Shown piece by piece: positions 8,727 through 16,977 of a stretch of DNA of 64,000 bases. The position numbers and the translations under genes are program-made. The stretch lies in the NCBI GenBank assembly GCA_041391665.1, contig JAWKNO010000003.1, positions 434,001 through 498,000 of the forward strand. The letters run 5' to 3'. The notes under the pieces were generated by a model, which had not been told where the DNA came from, made no database searches, and saw nothing but the letters and a program-made list of their open reading frames with translations. Within the stretch, counting starts at the first letter, position 1, and each line of letters begins with the position of its first letter. This stretch comes from Bacteroidia bacterium (GTDB taxonomy: Bacteria > Bacteroidota > Bacteroidia > J057).

Positions 8727-8871
8727 ATTTCTGTCCTTATTTTGGAATAACTGCAAATTTACACTTTTTGTTTTATCCCTGAAAATATCATTTACAACTA
8801 CAAACAAATACGCCAAAAGTGATGACAGGTTTCCCAAATTAGGTTAATTTTACAGCTCAAACCAGCGCTGT

Positions 8872-9513
8872 ATGCATGACGAAAACCTATCCGGGCTTGT
8901 GAGCAAATATTTCCCCCAGCTTGCCAACCCCGACCTTTTGAAGGAAATTGCCGAAGTAGGGGTACTGAGAAGTTATGAGGCAGGAGAAGTCATCATGGAC
9001 TACGGAAGTTACATCCGTATGGTGCCTCTGGTAATTGAAGGATATATTAAAGTCATGCGGGAAGGTGATGACGGGAATGAACTTTTCCTATACTACCTCA
9101 ATGCCGGTGATGCCTGCTCGATGTCCTTTACCTGCTGTATGATGGAAAAACAAAGCGTGATCCGCACTACGGCCGAAGATCATTCCGTCATCATAGGCAT
9201 TCCCGTCAAATACGCCGAAGAATGGCTCGCCCGCTACCAGATCTGGCGCAATTTCGTCATGCTTTCCTATGACAACCGCATGTTTGAACTGGTAAAAACC
9301 ATCGACAATATCGCCTTTCGGAAAATGGACGAGCGCCTCCTCGACTATCTGCACAAAAAAGCCGGCGCAACCGGAAGCAATGAAGTTCAGGCTACCCACC
9401 AAGAAATCGCCAATGACCTCAACGCCTCCCGCGAAGCTGTTTCCCGCCTGCTCAAACAACTCGAAACTCTGGGGCAGGTTCAGCTGGGCAGAAACCGAAT
9501 CATTTTAACCTGA
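8872..9513 (+). CDS. Crp/Fnr-family transcriptional regulator
   Basis: 213 residues. The N-terminal cyclic-nucleotide-binding-like beta barrel covers about residues 20-130 (GSYIRMVPLVIEGYIKVMRE; LNAGDACSMSFTCCMM). The C-terminal winged helix-turn-helix (THQEIANDLNASREAVSRLL) covers about 165-213. There is no N-terminal cysteine cluster of the Fnr type, and the CSMSFTCC cysteines are in the barrel, so a classic oxygen-sensing 4Fe-4S cluster is not supported. The gene is 6 bp ahead of cydA on the same strand, so it probably controls, and is co-transcribed with, the cytochrome bd oxidase genes. The signal sensed is unknown. Confidence 0.9.
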   Translation: MHDENLSGLVSKYFPQLANPDLLKEIAEVGVLRSYEAGEVIMDYGSYIRMVPLVIEGYIKVMREGDDGNELFLYYLNAGDACSMSFTCCMMEKQSVIRTTAEDHSVIIGIPVKYAEEWLARYQIWRNFVMLSYDNRMFELVKTIDNIAFRKMDERLLDYLHKKAGATGSNEVQATHQEIANDLNASREAVSRLLKQLETLGQVQLGRNRIILT

Positions 9514-9519
9514 AAACTC

Positions 9520-10902
9520 ATGGATGTAGAAATATTAGCCCGAATACAATTTGCCTTCACGGTTGCCTTTCATTATATCTACCCGCCACTCAGCATTGGG
9601 CTGGGGCTAATTATGGTCATCATGGAAGGGATGTACCTGCGCACCGGCGATAAAATGTACGAGCAAATGACCCGGTTTTGGGCGAGGATTTTTGCCCTCA
9701 CCTTCGGAATCGGGGTCGCGACAGGTATTGTGATGGAGTTTGAATTTGGGACCAACTGGGCGACCTACTCCCGATATGTGGGCGATGTATTTGGCAGTGC
9801 GCTGGCAGCCGAAGGGATTTTTGCCTTTGCATTGGAAAGCGGCTTTCTCGGAATATTAATATTTGGCTGGAATAAGGTAAGTCCACGGGTGCATTTTATT
9901 GCAACTTTGGGCGTATGGCTGGGTTCAATGTTTTCAGCGGTATGGATCGTAGTGGCAAACAGCTGGCAGCAGACACCGGCAGGGTTTCACGTAGTAGGCG
10001 AAGGAATGAATGCCCGGGCAGAAATCACGGATTTTTGGGCCATGGTATTTAATCCCTCCAGCGTGGAGCGGCTGCTCCACGTCTGGATCGGCGCATTCCT
10101 CGCCGGGGCATTTCTGGTGATGAGTGTGCACGCCTGGTATATACTCAAAAACCGCTATGTACCCCTTTCGAAACGCGCATTTTCCATTGCACTGGTTGTT
10201 GCGGTCATTGCCTCGCTTTCCCAGCTCGTCACCGGGCACGAATCAGCTTCGGGCGTAGCCCGCAACCAGCCCGCCAAACTCGCCGCGCTGGAAGGCCACT
10301 TCGACAGCCTCGCTGTCGCAGATCTCTACCTGCTGGGCTGGGTGGATAAGGAGTCGCAGACAGTTACCGGATTGAAAATCCCGGGGGGACTTACGTTCCT
10401 TATCAACTTCGATTTTGAAACACCTGTCCCCGGCCTTAACAGTTTCCCTCCGGAAAACCGCCCTCCGGCAATCAATGCCGTATTCCAGTTTTATCATTTG
10501 ATGGTCATGATTGGCATGGCGCTTATCGGACTATCGCTGCTGGGAGTATTTATGCTCTGGCGGGGTAAATTGTTTGAAACCCCCTGGTTGATGCGGGCAT
10601 TTGTATTTGCCGTATTTTTGCCTCAACTAGCCAATCAGTTTGGCTGGTACACTGCCGAGATGGGGCGCCAGCCCTGGGTGGTGTACGGTTTGCTGCGCAC
10701 GTCTGAGGCATTTTCGCAGGTTGTGACCGCAGGGCAAATTGTATTTTCACTGATCCTATTTACCCTGATTTACGCCTTGTTGCTGGTGCTGTTTCTCTAT
10801 CTGCTCAACAAAAAAATTGTTCATGGTCCTTACGAAGAGGATCATACATCCCATAGTCCGACCCTGGAGGGGATGGCAGAAGCATTCGAACAAAAAAATT
10901 AA
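9520..10902 (+). CDS. cydA: Cytochrome bd ubiquinol/menaquinol oxidase subunit I
   Basis: 460 residues, inner membrane. This subunit oxidises quinol and carries hemes b558, b595 and d. His18 (FHYIYPPLS) matches the E. coli His19 ligand, Glu98 and Glu106 match the conserved glutamates 99 and 107, and a His in ERLLHVWIGAF matches the b558 ligand His186. The Q-loop keeps QPAKLAALEGHF with the paired Lys and Glu, and is of the short type. The GRQPW motif is present near the C-terminus. It sits between the Crp/Fnr gene (6 bp) and cydB (8 bp) in one operon. The enzyme works at low oxygen and protects from sulfide and nitric oxide in other bacteria. Confidence 0.97.
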   Translation: MDVEILARIQFAFTVAFHYIYPPLSIGLGLIMVIMEGMYLRTGDKMYEQMTRFWARIFALTFGIGVATGIVMEFEFGTNWATYSRYVGDVFGSALAAEGIFAFALESGFLGILIFGWNKVSPRVHFIATLGVWLGSMFSAVWIVVANSWQQTPAGFHVVGEGMNARAEITDFWAMVFNPSSVERLLHVWIGAFLAGAFLVMSVHAWYILKNRYVPLSKRAFSIALVVAVIASLSQLVTGHESASGVARNQPAKLAALEGHFDSLAVADLYLLGWVDKESQTVTGLKIPGGLTFLINFDFETPVPGLNSFPPENRPPAINAVFQFYHLMVMIGMALIGLSLLGVFMLWRGKLFETPWLMRAFVFAVFLPQLANQFGWYTAEMGRQPWVVYGLLRTSEAFSQVVTAGQIVFSLILFTLIYALLLVLFLYLLNKKIVHGPYEEDHTSHSPTLEGMAEAFEQKN

Positions 10903-10910
10903 AAGGTAAA

Positions 10911-11945
10911 ATGGAAACATTTCTCGGTATAGATTATCCTACGTTATGGTTTCTGGTTATCGGAGGCCTGTTTTCGGGTTATGGCATTCTCGACGGATTT
11001 GACCTTGGCGCCGGAGCCTGGCATTTATTTCTTCGCAAGGAAGAAAGCCGGCGAATTGCCCTCAATGCAGTCGGCCCGGTATGGGATGGCAATGAGGTTT
11101 GGCTGGTGATTGGTGGCGGGGCATTGTTTGCCGGTTTTCCTATCGTGTATGCCTCAGTATTGTCGGCGATGTATATTCCGTTTATCCTTTTTCTGGTTTT
11201 CCTGATTTTCAGGGCGGTTTCGATTGAGTTTCGGAGCAAGGAGCCGATGTTGTGGTGGCGAAAAATGTGGGACATCAGTTACAGCGTTTCGAGTATCATG
11301 TTGGCGGTATTGCTGGGAGTGGTTTTGGGAAATGTATTGCAGGGAATGCCCATTGGCAAAAACACAGAACTGGAAGGGAGCTGGCTGGCGTTTCTGAATC
11401 CGTATGCGTTTATGGTAGGAATCACGACCCTGGCGCTGTTTATGATGCACGGAGCGATTTACCTGACCATGAAGACGGAGGGCAGGCTGTTCGCCAAGTT
11501 TACCATTCTGTTGCGGAATTCGATCATATTTTTTGTCGTGAGTTTTGCGATCACGACCATTTACACATTGATTTATTTCCCCCATTTGTCAGACCGGCTG
11601 AAGGAAACGCCGTTGTTGTTTATCATACCACTGGCAGCTTTTCTGAGCATCGCGAATATCCCGAGGCTTGCCACGAAGCGGAAGTATATGGCAGCATTTT
11701 TATTTTCCTGCCTGACATTGAGCCTGATGCTGATCGTTGTTGCGATAGAATTGTACCCCAATCTTATCCTGTCCACGATCGACCCGGCGTACAGCCTGAC
11801 GGTTTACAATGCTGCGGCATCACAAAAGTCCCTGTCCATCATGCTGATCATCGCCGCGATTGGCGCGCCATTGGTGCTTTCCTATACAGCGTTTGTGTTT
11901 TGGACTTTCCGTGGAAAAGTGAAGCTGGATGAGAGTAGTTATTGA
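10911..11945 (+). CDS. cydB: Cytochrome bd oxidase subunit II
   Basis: 344 residues with about eight or nine predicted membrane helices. The N-terminal signature LWFLVIGGLFSGYGILDGFDLGAG and VWDGNEVWLVIGGGALFAGFP are diagnostic of CydB, the structural partner of CydA. It begins 8 bp after cydA and ends the operon. No small CydX/CydH-like frame was recognised directly after it. The 160 bp that follow contain no clear terminator. Confidence 0.97.
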   Translation: METFLGIDYPTLWFLVIGGLFSGYGILDGFDLGAGAWHLFLRKEESRRIALNAVGPVWDGNEVWLVIGGGALFAGFPIVYASVLSAMYIPFILFLVFLIFRAVSIEFRSKEPMLWWRKMWDISYSVSSIMLAVLLGVVLGNVLQGMPIGKNTELEGSWLAFLNPYAFMVGITTLALFMMHGAIYLTMKTEGRLFAKFTILLRNSIIFFVVSFAITTIYTLIYFPHLSDRLKETPLLFIIPLAAFLSIANIPRLATKRKYMAAFLFSCLTLSLMLIVVAIELYPNLILSTIDPAYSLTVYNAAASQKSLSIMLIIAAIGAPLVLSYTAFVFWTFRGKVKLDESSY

Positions 11946-12047
11946 GGGGGGAGGCTTTAAAAACCATCGGCCACCATACTGACTTTTGGTCATAATTCAA
12001 TTGAGGAAACAACCCCACGAACAACAATAAATAGCTTCGATCCGTTT

Positions 12048-12070
12048 ACAGAAATGATTATCTTTACCTG
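12048..12070 (+). promoter_or_regulatory. Promoter-like box shared with 24685-24707
   Basis: This 23-bp stretch contains TGATTATCTTTACCTG and matches 22 of 23 positions with the site at 24685-24707 ahead of the GH81 gene. TATCTTTA resembles the Bacteroidota -7 box. It lies 37 bp upstream of the Rpn-like gene start at 12108. A role as promoter or regulator site is inferred from position only. Confidence 0.4.
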
Positions 12071-12107
12071 GTCTAATTGTTGACTGTTGTAATATAAATA
12101 GGTGGAA

Positions 12108-12992
12108 ATGAGTGCGCTAAAAGAGAGGTATGTTAATCCGCTAACTGATTTTGGGTTCAAGAAATTATTTGGCACTGAACCCAATAAGAGTTTATTAATT
12201 GACTTTCTCAACCAAATATTGCCGGCACGACATCAGATTAAGGACCTTAGCTATGCAAATTCCGAACAATTGGGATCTCATGATCTGGATCGAAAAGCTA
12301 TATTTGATTTGTATTGTTTAGGGGAATCGGGAGAGCGATTTATCGTAGAGATTCAGAAAGCGAAGCAGAATTTTTTTAAAGACCGTAGTATTTACTATTC
12401 ATCCTTTCCGATTCAGGAACAGGCGAAGAAAGGCGATTGGGATTACCGCTTAGATCCGGTTTATACAGTAGGCATTCTTGATTTCATTTTTGAGGATCAT
12501 AAAAAGGAGGAAGAATTACTGCATATAGTAGAATTAAAGAACCAACGCTGTGAGGTTTTTTATGACAAATTGAAGTTTATCTATATTGAATTACCCAAAT
12601 TCACCAAGCAGGAGGATGAGTTATCCTCTCATTTTGATAAATGGCTATATGTATTCCGCCACTTAGCGAAGTTAAATAACAGGCCAAAAGCTTTGCAAGA
12701 AAAAGTCTTTGGAAAATTATTTGAAGCCGCTGAGATCGCCCGTTTTACGCCTGAAGAAAAAGAGGCGTATGAGGAAAGTTTGAAATATTATCGGGACTTA
12801 AAAAATGTAGTGGATACTTCTAAAGAAGAGGGCAAGATTGAGGGCAAGATCGAAGGCAAGATCGAAGGCAAGATTGAGGGCAAGATCGAAGGCAAGATCG
12901 AAGTTGCTATAGAATTAAAAAGAAATAATGTAGCTATTGATATTATCATTAAGTCGACAGGGTTATCTAAAGAAGAAATTGAGAATTTGTAG
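12108..12992 (+). CDS. Rpn-family / PD-(D/E)XK nuclease-transposase-like protein
   Basis: 294 residues from ATG 12108 (a GTG at 12102 is possible). The N-terminus YVNPLTDFGFKKLFGTEPNK is the hallmark of the PD-(D/E)XK family annotated as Rpn recombination-promoting nuclease or putative transposase. The nuclease core follows: AIFDLYCLGESGERFIVEIQ gives the D...ExQ catalytic pattern, then a conserved QAKKGDWDYRLDPVYTVGILDF. The C-terminus holds six GKIE units and a helical tail. Such genes are scattered in Bacteroidota genomes, and their activity in recombination is known only for E. coli Rpn proteins. No terminal inverted repeats were seen, so this is not an insertion sequence by itself. Confidence 0.85.
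   Translation: MSALKERYVNPLTDFGFKKLFGTEPNKSLLIDFLNQILPARHQIKDLSYANSEQLGSHDLDRKAIFDLYCLGESGERFIVEIQKAKQNFFKDRSIYYSSFPIQEQAKKGDWDYRLDPVYTVGILDFIFEDHKKEEELLHIVELKNQRCEVFYDKLKFIYIELPKFTKQEDELSSHFDKWLYVFRHLAKLNNRPKALQEKVFGKLFEAAEIARFTPEEKEAYEESLKYYRDLKNVVDTSKEEGKIEGKIEGKIEGKIEGKIEGKIEVAIELKRNNVAIDIIIKSTGLSKEEIENL
12831..12902 (+). repeat. Six 12-bp tandem repeats encoding GKIE
   Basis: Six direct copies of GGCAAGATYGAR lie within the Rpn-like gene. Each encodes Gly-Lys-Ile-Glu, so the array would form a charged helical or coiled-coil spacer. The unit is a multiple of three, so gain or loss of copies changes length without frameshift. Confidence 0.95.
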
Positions 12993-13071
12993 AAAACAAA
13001 ATACCCTGTTGGTCAAAGTCTGTTCATCAAACTAAGCCTGGTACTTTTAAAAAAGTGAAACTTACTGATAT

Positions 13072-13881
13072 TTAATTGATATCCCGAAAGTCAAAAGTGC
13101 TCACACTACTGATTTTCATCCGTGCTGGATTGGCAGTTGAAAAATAAGTAAACAGGCCCAGATCTTTTTCCGAAGAACTGAATTTTAGATTTTCCATCGG
13201 AATTTTTTCATTGGTTCCTTCATTCATATCAGAAAGACGCGTTTTGACCAGCAATCCCTTTCCGCCAATGGGGTCGCCACCTGAAGAAACACCAGAGAAA
13301 ATATATTGGATAATTTCAGGTGAACGACTGTTTCCTACTTTACACACCCAATGGAGTTGTTTGTCCTGGTCAGAACGAAGCAGTACAAACAAACACCCCT
13401 GCCTGATTTCAGGTACCCCTTCAAATTTCCTCACTTTTCCCCGCATTTCTACCACATAATGTTTTCCATTGTGGTGAATCTTCACAGGTGATTTTAGCAG
13501 GTCTGGCTGCCCTGAGTTACACATTACATAGCAGTAATACATTCCCTTAAGGCTTTCCAACTGGTCATCGGGCTTGGGTTTTTGATTTTCCCTGCTGGCA
13601 AGCCAATCCTGAACGCCCTCATAACCAGCAAATCGAACCAATTTTTCCACATATTCAACATTGAGCCCATAAGTGGTTTCATCTGCCTTTAATGCCCGAT
13701 TAATTCTAAGATGCAGGTACTCATAGAGGTAACGTTGAGATATTTCGGGTGTACCGGGGACTGTGTTTTCAATAACCTGACTGAGCAGGCCACATTTGGA
13801 ATACGTGAGCGGGAGACTGACTTCCGCTTCTTCGGAAAGGGTAAACCTCAATTCAAGAATATCTTTCAAAGAAAACTGCAT
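13072..13881 (-). CDS. Hypothetical protein, cytoplasmic
   Basis: 269 residues, not recognised. It has no signal peptide or membrane segment. The N-terminal 100 residues are helical with charged residues. The middle (about 110-200) is rich in beta-strand-like stretches such as KHYVVEMRGKVRKFEGVP and GCLFVLLRSDQDKQLHWV. Two histidines and two Cys (MYYCYVMCNSG) do not make a known metal motif. The start ATG at 13881 is clear, and the gene is alone on its strand, about 80 bp from the convergent Rpn-like gene. Codon use is in line with the neighbours. A function cannot be proposed. Confidence 0.75.
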   Translation of the reverse strand: MQFSLKDILELRFTLSEEAEVSLPLTYSKCGLLSQVIENTVPGTPEISQRYLYEYLHLRINRALKADETTYGLNVEYVEKLVRFAGYEGVQDWLASRENQKPKPDDQLESLKGMYYCYVMCNSGQPDLLKSPVKIHHNGKHYVVEMRGKVRKFEGVPEIRQGCLFVLLRSDQDKQLHWVCKVGNSRSPEIIQYIFSGVSSGGDPIGGKGLLVKTRLSDMNEGTNEKIPMENLKFSSSEKDLGLFTYFSTANPARMKISSVSTFDFRDIN

Positions 13882-14077
13882 AGATAAAGAAGTCGGAGAA
13901 AGTATAAATAATTATTTCTAATGAAAATAACGCAAAACTGTGTCAAAGTAATGAATATCTAAGTATGAACGGCCCCCTTTGTGAGCGAAGTTTGTAAGGT
14001 TCTTGTGTTGCGCATACACATTTGATTAGTGGTTACCGATCCCGGGCAGGTAGCCCATAACCCTAAATCATTAAATC

Positions 14078-14509
14078 ATGACTTACAACTTTGCCACTAC
14101 CTGGCCAGGGTCGGGTAATTATTTCCCCAATTTGGGACGGTATCTGATTTGTGCATGTATATGCCTTATGTTGTTTCCGGGTTCGGCCCGGGCGGATGGG
14201 GTAATCATTATTATTGAAGATTTGATTGGATATGCAAATAGTAGCGGACTAACAATTTGCGAAGGTAGTTCGTTTCCTGATGCGGGTTTTTCGCTTTCTC
14301 CCAACCCGGGGACGACTCAGGTAAGAGTGGCAGTGCCTTCTGTTGATAGTCTGGTATCGGTTAGCATTCTTAATTTGTCTGGAGAGACATTATATGAGAT
14401 CACCAGCTTCCAATCATCTACTACTGTAAGCCTTGAACCTGGTACTTATATTTTTCGGGTGATTTTGGAAGATGGTTGTGCTACGAGACTCTGGGTAATG
14501 CAGGCCTGA
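14078..14509 (+). CDS. Small secreted protein consisting almost only of a T9SS sorting domain
   Basis: 143 residues. A signal peptide with an unusually long N-region ends near ICLMLFPGSARADG (about residue 41). Only about 25 residues separate it from a complete T9SS type A C-terminal domain that starts at FSLSPNPGTTQ and runs through VSILNLSGETLYEI to the YIFRVILEDG strand pattern. These domains carry cargo across the outer membrane and are then cleaved. Here there is hardly any cargo: the mature part DGVIIIIEDLIGYANSSGLTIC has no known domain. It may be a decayed cargo gene or a real minimal one. A hairpin terminator follows. Confidence 0.75.
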   Translation: MTYNFATTWPGSGNYFPNLGRYLICACICLMLFPGSARADGVIIIIEDLIGYANSSGLTICEGSSFPDAGFSLSPNPGTTQVRVAVPSVDSLVSVSILNLSGETLYEITSFQSSTTVSLEPGTYIFRVILEDGCATRLWVMQA

Positions 14510-14533
14510 TGTATGTTTAAGTGAAGACTTTGT

Positions 14534-14572
14534 GCCGCCCGGCTATGAATGTTGCAGGGCGGCTATTTTATT
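14534..14572. terminator. Hairpin terminator between convergent genes
   Basis: GCCGCCC at 14534-14540 pairs with GGGCGGC at 14557-14563 and is followed by TATTTTATTTT. The hairpin overlaps the last codons of the convergent gene ending at 14543. It serves best as terminator of the T9SS mini-gene on the plus strand. Confidence 0.65.
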
Positions 14573-16021
14573 TTGTATTTCACCAATCAGCCAGGAGTGG
14601 GCGTAAAAGGGTTTCTGCGTATTTGCCTTAATCAGCAACGCTTCAAGTTTTTTGACTCTGACCCCTAAGTTCACATCGCTCTCTGCTTCTGCCAGTTTTC
14701 GGAGAAGGTTATAAAATACCAGGTAGGCATGTCTGCGGCCCTCGCTGATATCTTTTTTTCGCTTCAGAGATCGAATATTTGCGTCAACCTTGCTTTGGAA
14801 AAATTCAAACTCTTTATAGTTATGAACATCCGTAGTCAGGTATCTCGCTCTTATTTCAAGTGCTTTAGCAGCTACATCTATATTGGGGGAACGAAATTTT
14901 TTGTTGTGAAGAACTTTTTGGGCTTCCAGTGCGTTTCCCTGGGCTAAAAGGAGATCCGCCTGGCTGTAGTGAATCACATCTTCCGGTTGCTCCTTTTCCG
15001 GATCGAGAAACTTCGAAAAGTTTTCTATATGTTTTTCTGCTTCGTCATAAAGCCCCAATATGATACAGGTTTTCTGTAAATTTCTGTAATGGGAAGCGGG
15101 AAGCTTCTGGTCTATAAATAGCAGTTTCGTTTCTAATCCCCAAAGGTACAGTTGGTAGAGCATATTTAATTTCCCGTGACTTTCTTCCTGATTGAGATAG
15201 CGGATATAATGATTGGTAATCAGATTATAAAGGTTGGTCATGGGGATATGATGAATATGATTATATCCCTGCTTCAGTAAGGAGATCAGTGCCTGCTGCC
15301 CGGTGTCATTGAGTTTTTCCCCGATGAGGAGGTAGGTCTGGTAAAGCAGTTTCAATAACAGGCTGCTATGATTTTCTTTTGAGAGAACAAATCCGAGAAA
15401 AGTATCTGCCAGATCATCGGTTAATAATTCTCCGGAAACACGTTCATAGTTGATTTTCATCAGTATAAGCTGAAGTTTTTCCTCGGCTATCCATTGATTA
15501 AAGGAGTCGATAATATCCTGTTCGCTTTGGTTATCAGGAATAGCACCTCTTTTGACGAGCAATTGTTTTTTTAATTGGTAGATTTCATAGAGGTATCCTT
15601 GAATGCGAACATGCGTTCCGACATCCTTTTTCAGTGCTTTTTCTACCTTTTTAAACTCTTTCAAAAAAAGATCGTGCAGGTTCCGATCCAGTAGGGCCTT
15701 CAGATAAGCTACGGATAAAGCATATTTTTCAGGCTTCAGTTGGGAAATAGCGAGAAATGTGCTGAGTTTTTCCAGCATCAGATTGCGGATTTCCCGCACT
15801 TTATTATCGTTGTAGGGCTGGTTGGGGAAAAGATAGTGGAAGTGTTCACGGACATTACCTCCTTTTTCCAGAATCAGCTCCAGGTAAACAATGAGTTTAT
15901 GGGGATTTTGTTTTTGGGCCAGGGTTTCGGAGGAATTTTCCCTAAGCTCATAAAAAAGCCAGAGGCGGAAATCTTCCCTCTCTGAGTCCGAAAGCGAATG
16001 GTACAATGTAAGAACCTTCAA
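14543..16021 (-). CDS. Helical-repeat hypothetical protein (TPR-like)
   Basis: 492 residues, predicted all-alpha, with repeated helix pairs of TPR or similar type (for example LGLYDEAEKHIENFSKFLDP and QADLLLAQGNALEAQKVL). There is no signal peptide or membrane helix. The frame starts at a TTG (16021): a stop lies four codons upstream, and the next ATG is some 80 residues downstream, inside the first conserved-looking helices. The N-terminus (LTLYHSLSDSEREDFRLWL) resembles a family of large helical proteins often present in many copies in Saprospiria-like genomes, but I recognise it only by style. The function is unknown; a scaffold role is a guess. Confidence 0.75.
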   Translation of the reverse strand: MKVLTLYHSLSDSEREDFRLWLFYELRENSSETLAQKQNPHKLIVYLELILEKGGNVREHFHYLFPNQPYNDNKVREIRNLMLEKLSTFLAISQLKPEKYALSVAYLKALLDRNLHDLFLKEFKKVEKALKKDVGTHVRIQGYLYEIYQLKKQLLVKRGAIPDNQSEQDIIDSFNQWIAEEKLQLILMKINYERVSGELLTDDLADTFLGFVLSKENHSSLLLKLLYQTYLLIGEKLNDTGQQALISLLKQGYNHIHHIPMTNLYNLITNHYIRYLNQEESHGKLNMLYQLYLWGLETKLLFIDQKLPASHYRNLQKTCIILGLYDEAEKHIENFSKFLDPEKEQPEDVIHYSQADLLLAQGNALEAQKVLHNKKFRSPNIDVAAKALEIRARYLTTDVHNYKEFEFFQSKVDANIRSLKRKKDISEGRRHAYLVFYNLLRKLAEAESDVNLGVRVKKLEALLIKANTQKPFYAHSWLIGEIQNKIAALQHS

Positions 16022-16678
16022 AACAATTGTGCTTTAATTTTTATCAGCAGACAATTTTGCAGGCAGATCAACAATTCAAATGTTTTATGCACTCAAAATA
16101 GCGCTTTATGCCTCAATTTCCAAGATAATGGAGATTTTCGGGGGAGAAATTTTTCCAACAATTACAAAAATGTGGTGCTAAATGCATGTTGATTTATTGC
16201 GATTTTGTCTTGAGAGAAAAAAGAAGATAGAGAGTAATCATATACCATGCTGTGGCCGGTTCTCGGACAGGGATGGAAGTGGACCGGCCTGGTGTGGTGA
16301 GTGGCGCACCCGAATTAATGCCACAAAACCGTCAATAAGACAAAATGCCAAAATTAAACACCTATGAATATTAAAAGTCTTGTCGCCATAGTTGTGTTGG
16401 GTTTTTCCATACTAGGCTGGTCGGCCTGGTTAATATTTGCTCTGATAGCTCTTAGTGGATATTGAATCTATTAAAAGGATAGTATTTATTTTTCTTCGCA
16501 TTGAAAAAAGTATTAATGGGAAAACAGAGATTGGTTATTCTACCTATGCAAGCGTCAATAAATTTGCAATAAAATCAAAATAGAAAAGTCCCAAGCATGA
16601 GCTACGCGCGCCATAAATTCGCCCACTGCTCGTCATGGTGTGCAGCTCGGGTGTTGGGCCACATAAAAAAAGAAAACA
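16022..16678. other. 657-bp AT-rich boundary region
   Basis: This stretch separates the helical-repeat gene from the GTPase cassette. It contains one plausible very small membrane ORF (16364-16465). The rest shows no coding frame with a known domain, no tRNA and no clear repeat. Base composition changes here from moderate to strongly AT-rich, which marks the left edge of the cassette. Confidence 0.5.
16364..16465 (+). CDS. Possible 33-residue single-pass membrane peptide
   Basis: ATG 16364 opens a 33-codon frame beginning MNIKSLVAIVVLGFSILGW, followed by AWLIFALIALSGY and a TGA stop. Almost the whole peptide is hydrophobic after a single Lys, as in small membrane proteins or the membrane-active peptides of type I toxin systems. 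There is no recognisable ribosome-binding site, and chance cannot be excluded for such a short frame. Confidence 0.3.
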   Translation: MNIKSLVAIVVLGFSILGWSAWLIFALIALSGY

Positions 16679-16867
16679 ATGGAAAAAGTCAAAAAACCGA
16701 AAAAGAAAGTGCCAAAAATTGTCAACGGCAATTACAATTGTATGTCTTGCACATGTAGTGACTTTAATGAAAGTTTGACAAGTAATGTTTGTACATGTGG
16801 GCATTCATTTTATGACCATAGATTTTATCAAAATCAAAGTGAAGAAAAAAATAAAATTCAATTATAA
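16679..16867 (+). CDS. Small Cys/His-rich, probably zinc-binding protein
   Basis: 62 residues. A Lys-rich N-terminus (MEKVKKPKKKVPK) is followed by a compact metal site: NCMSCTCSDFNE with CxxCxC spacing, then VCTCGHSFYDH with CxCGHxxxDH. Six or seven ligands in 30 residues strongly suggest zinc. The CxCGHxxxDH pattern recalls the metal centre of the eukaryotic FAM221 family, a resemblance noted by eye only. The gene is 5 bp ahead of the coiled-coil gene and opens the four-gene AT-rich cassette. It could be a nucleic-acid- or ubiquitin-like-partner-binding adaptor, but no function is known. Confidence 0.7.
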   Translation: MEKVKKPKKKVPKIVNGNYNCMSCTCSDFNESLTSNVCTCGHSFYDHRFYQNQSEEKNKIQL

Positions 16868-16872
16868 TTATT

Positions 16873-16977
16873 ATGAATGATGACTTAGATAGCATGAATG
16901 GTGATTTAGCTAACATGAATAGTGATTTAGTTAGCATGAATGGTGATTTTGTTGGCATGAATGACAACTTAGTTGAC
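16873..16977 (+). repeat. Five 21-bp repeats encoding a heptad array
   Basis: Five imperfect 21-bp units, each starting ATGAATGRT or similar, encode MNDDLDS, MNGDLAN, MNSDLVS, MNGDFVG and MNDNLVD at the very start of the coiled-coil gene. Every unit starts with an in-frame ATG, so any of five codons could serve as start, and copy-number change would keep the frame. Confidence 0.9.

Noticed and set aside
8727..8837. N-terminal extension of the IscA-like protein
   Set aside because: The family starts near MDMTEVQSPVITLTESA; the extra 37 residues are hydrophobic translation of the promoter gap.
12831..12902. Short tandem repeat considered as CRISPR
   Set aside because: The 12-bp units are head-to-tail without spacers and inside a coding frame; there are no cas genes in the window.
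12108..12992. Rpn-like gene as a complete insertion sequence
   Set aside because: No terminal inverted repeats or target duplications were found around it.
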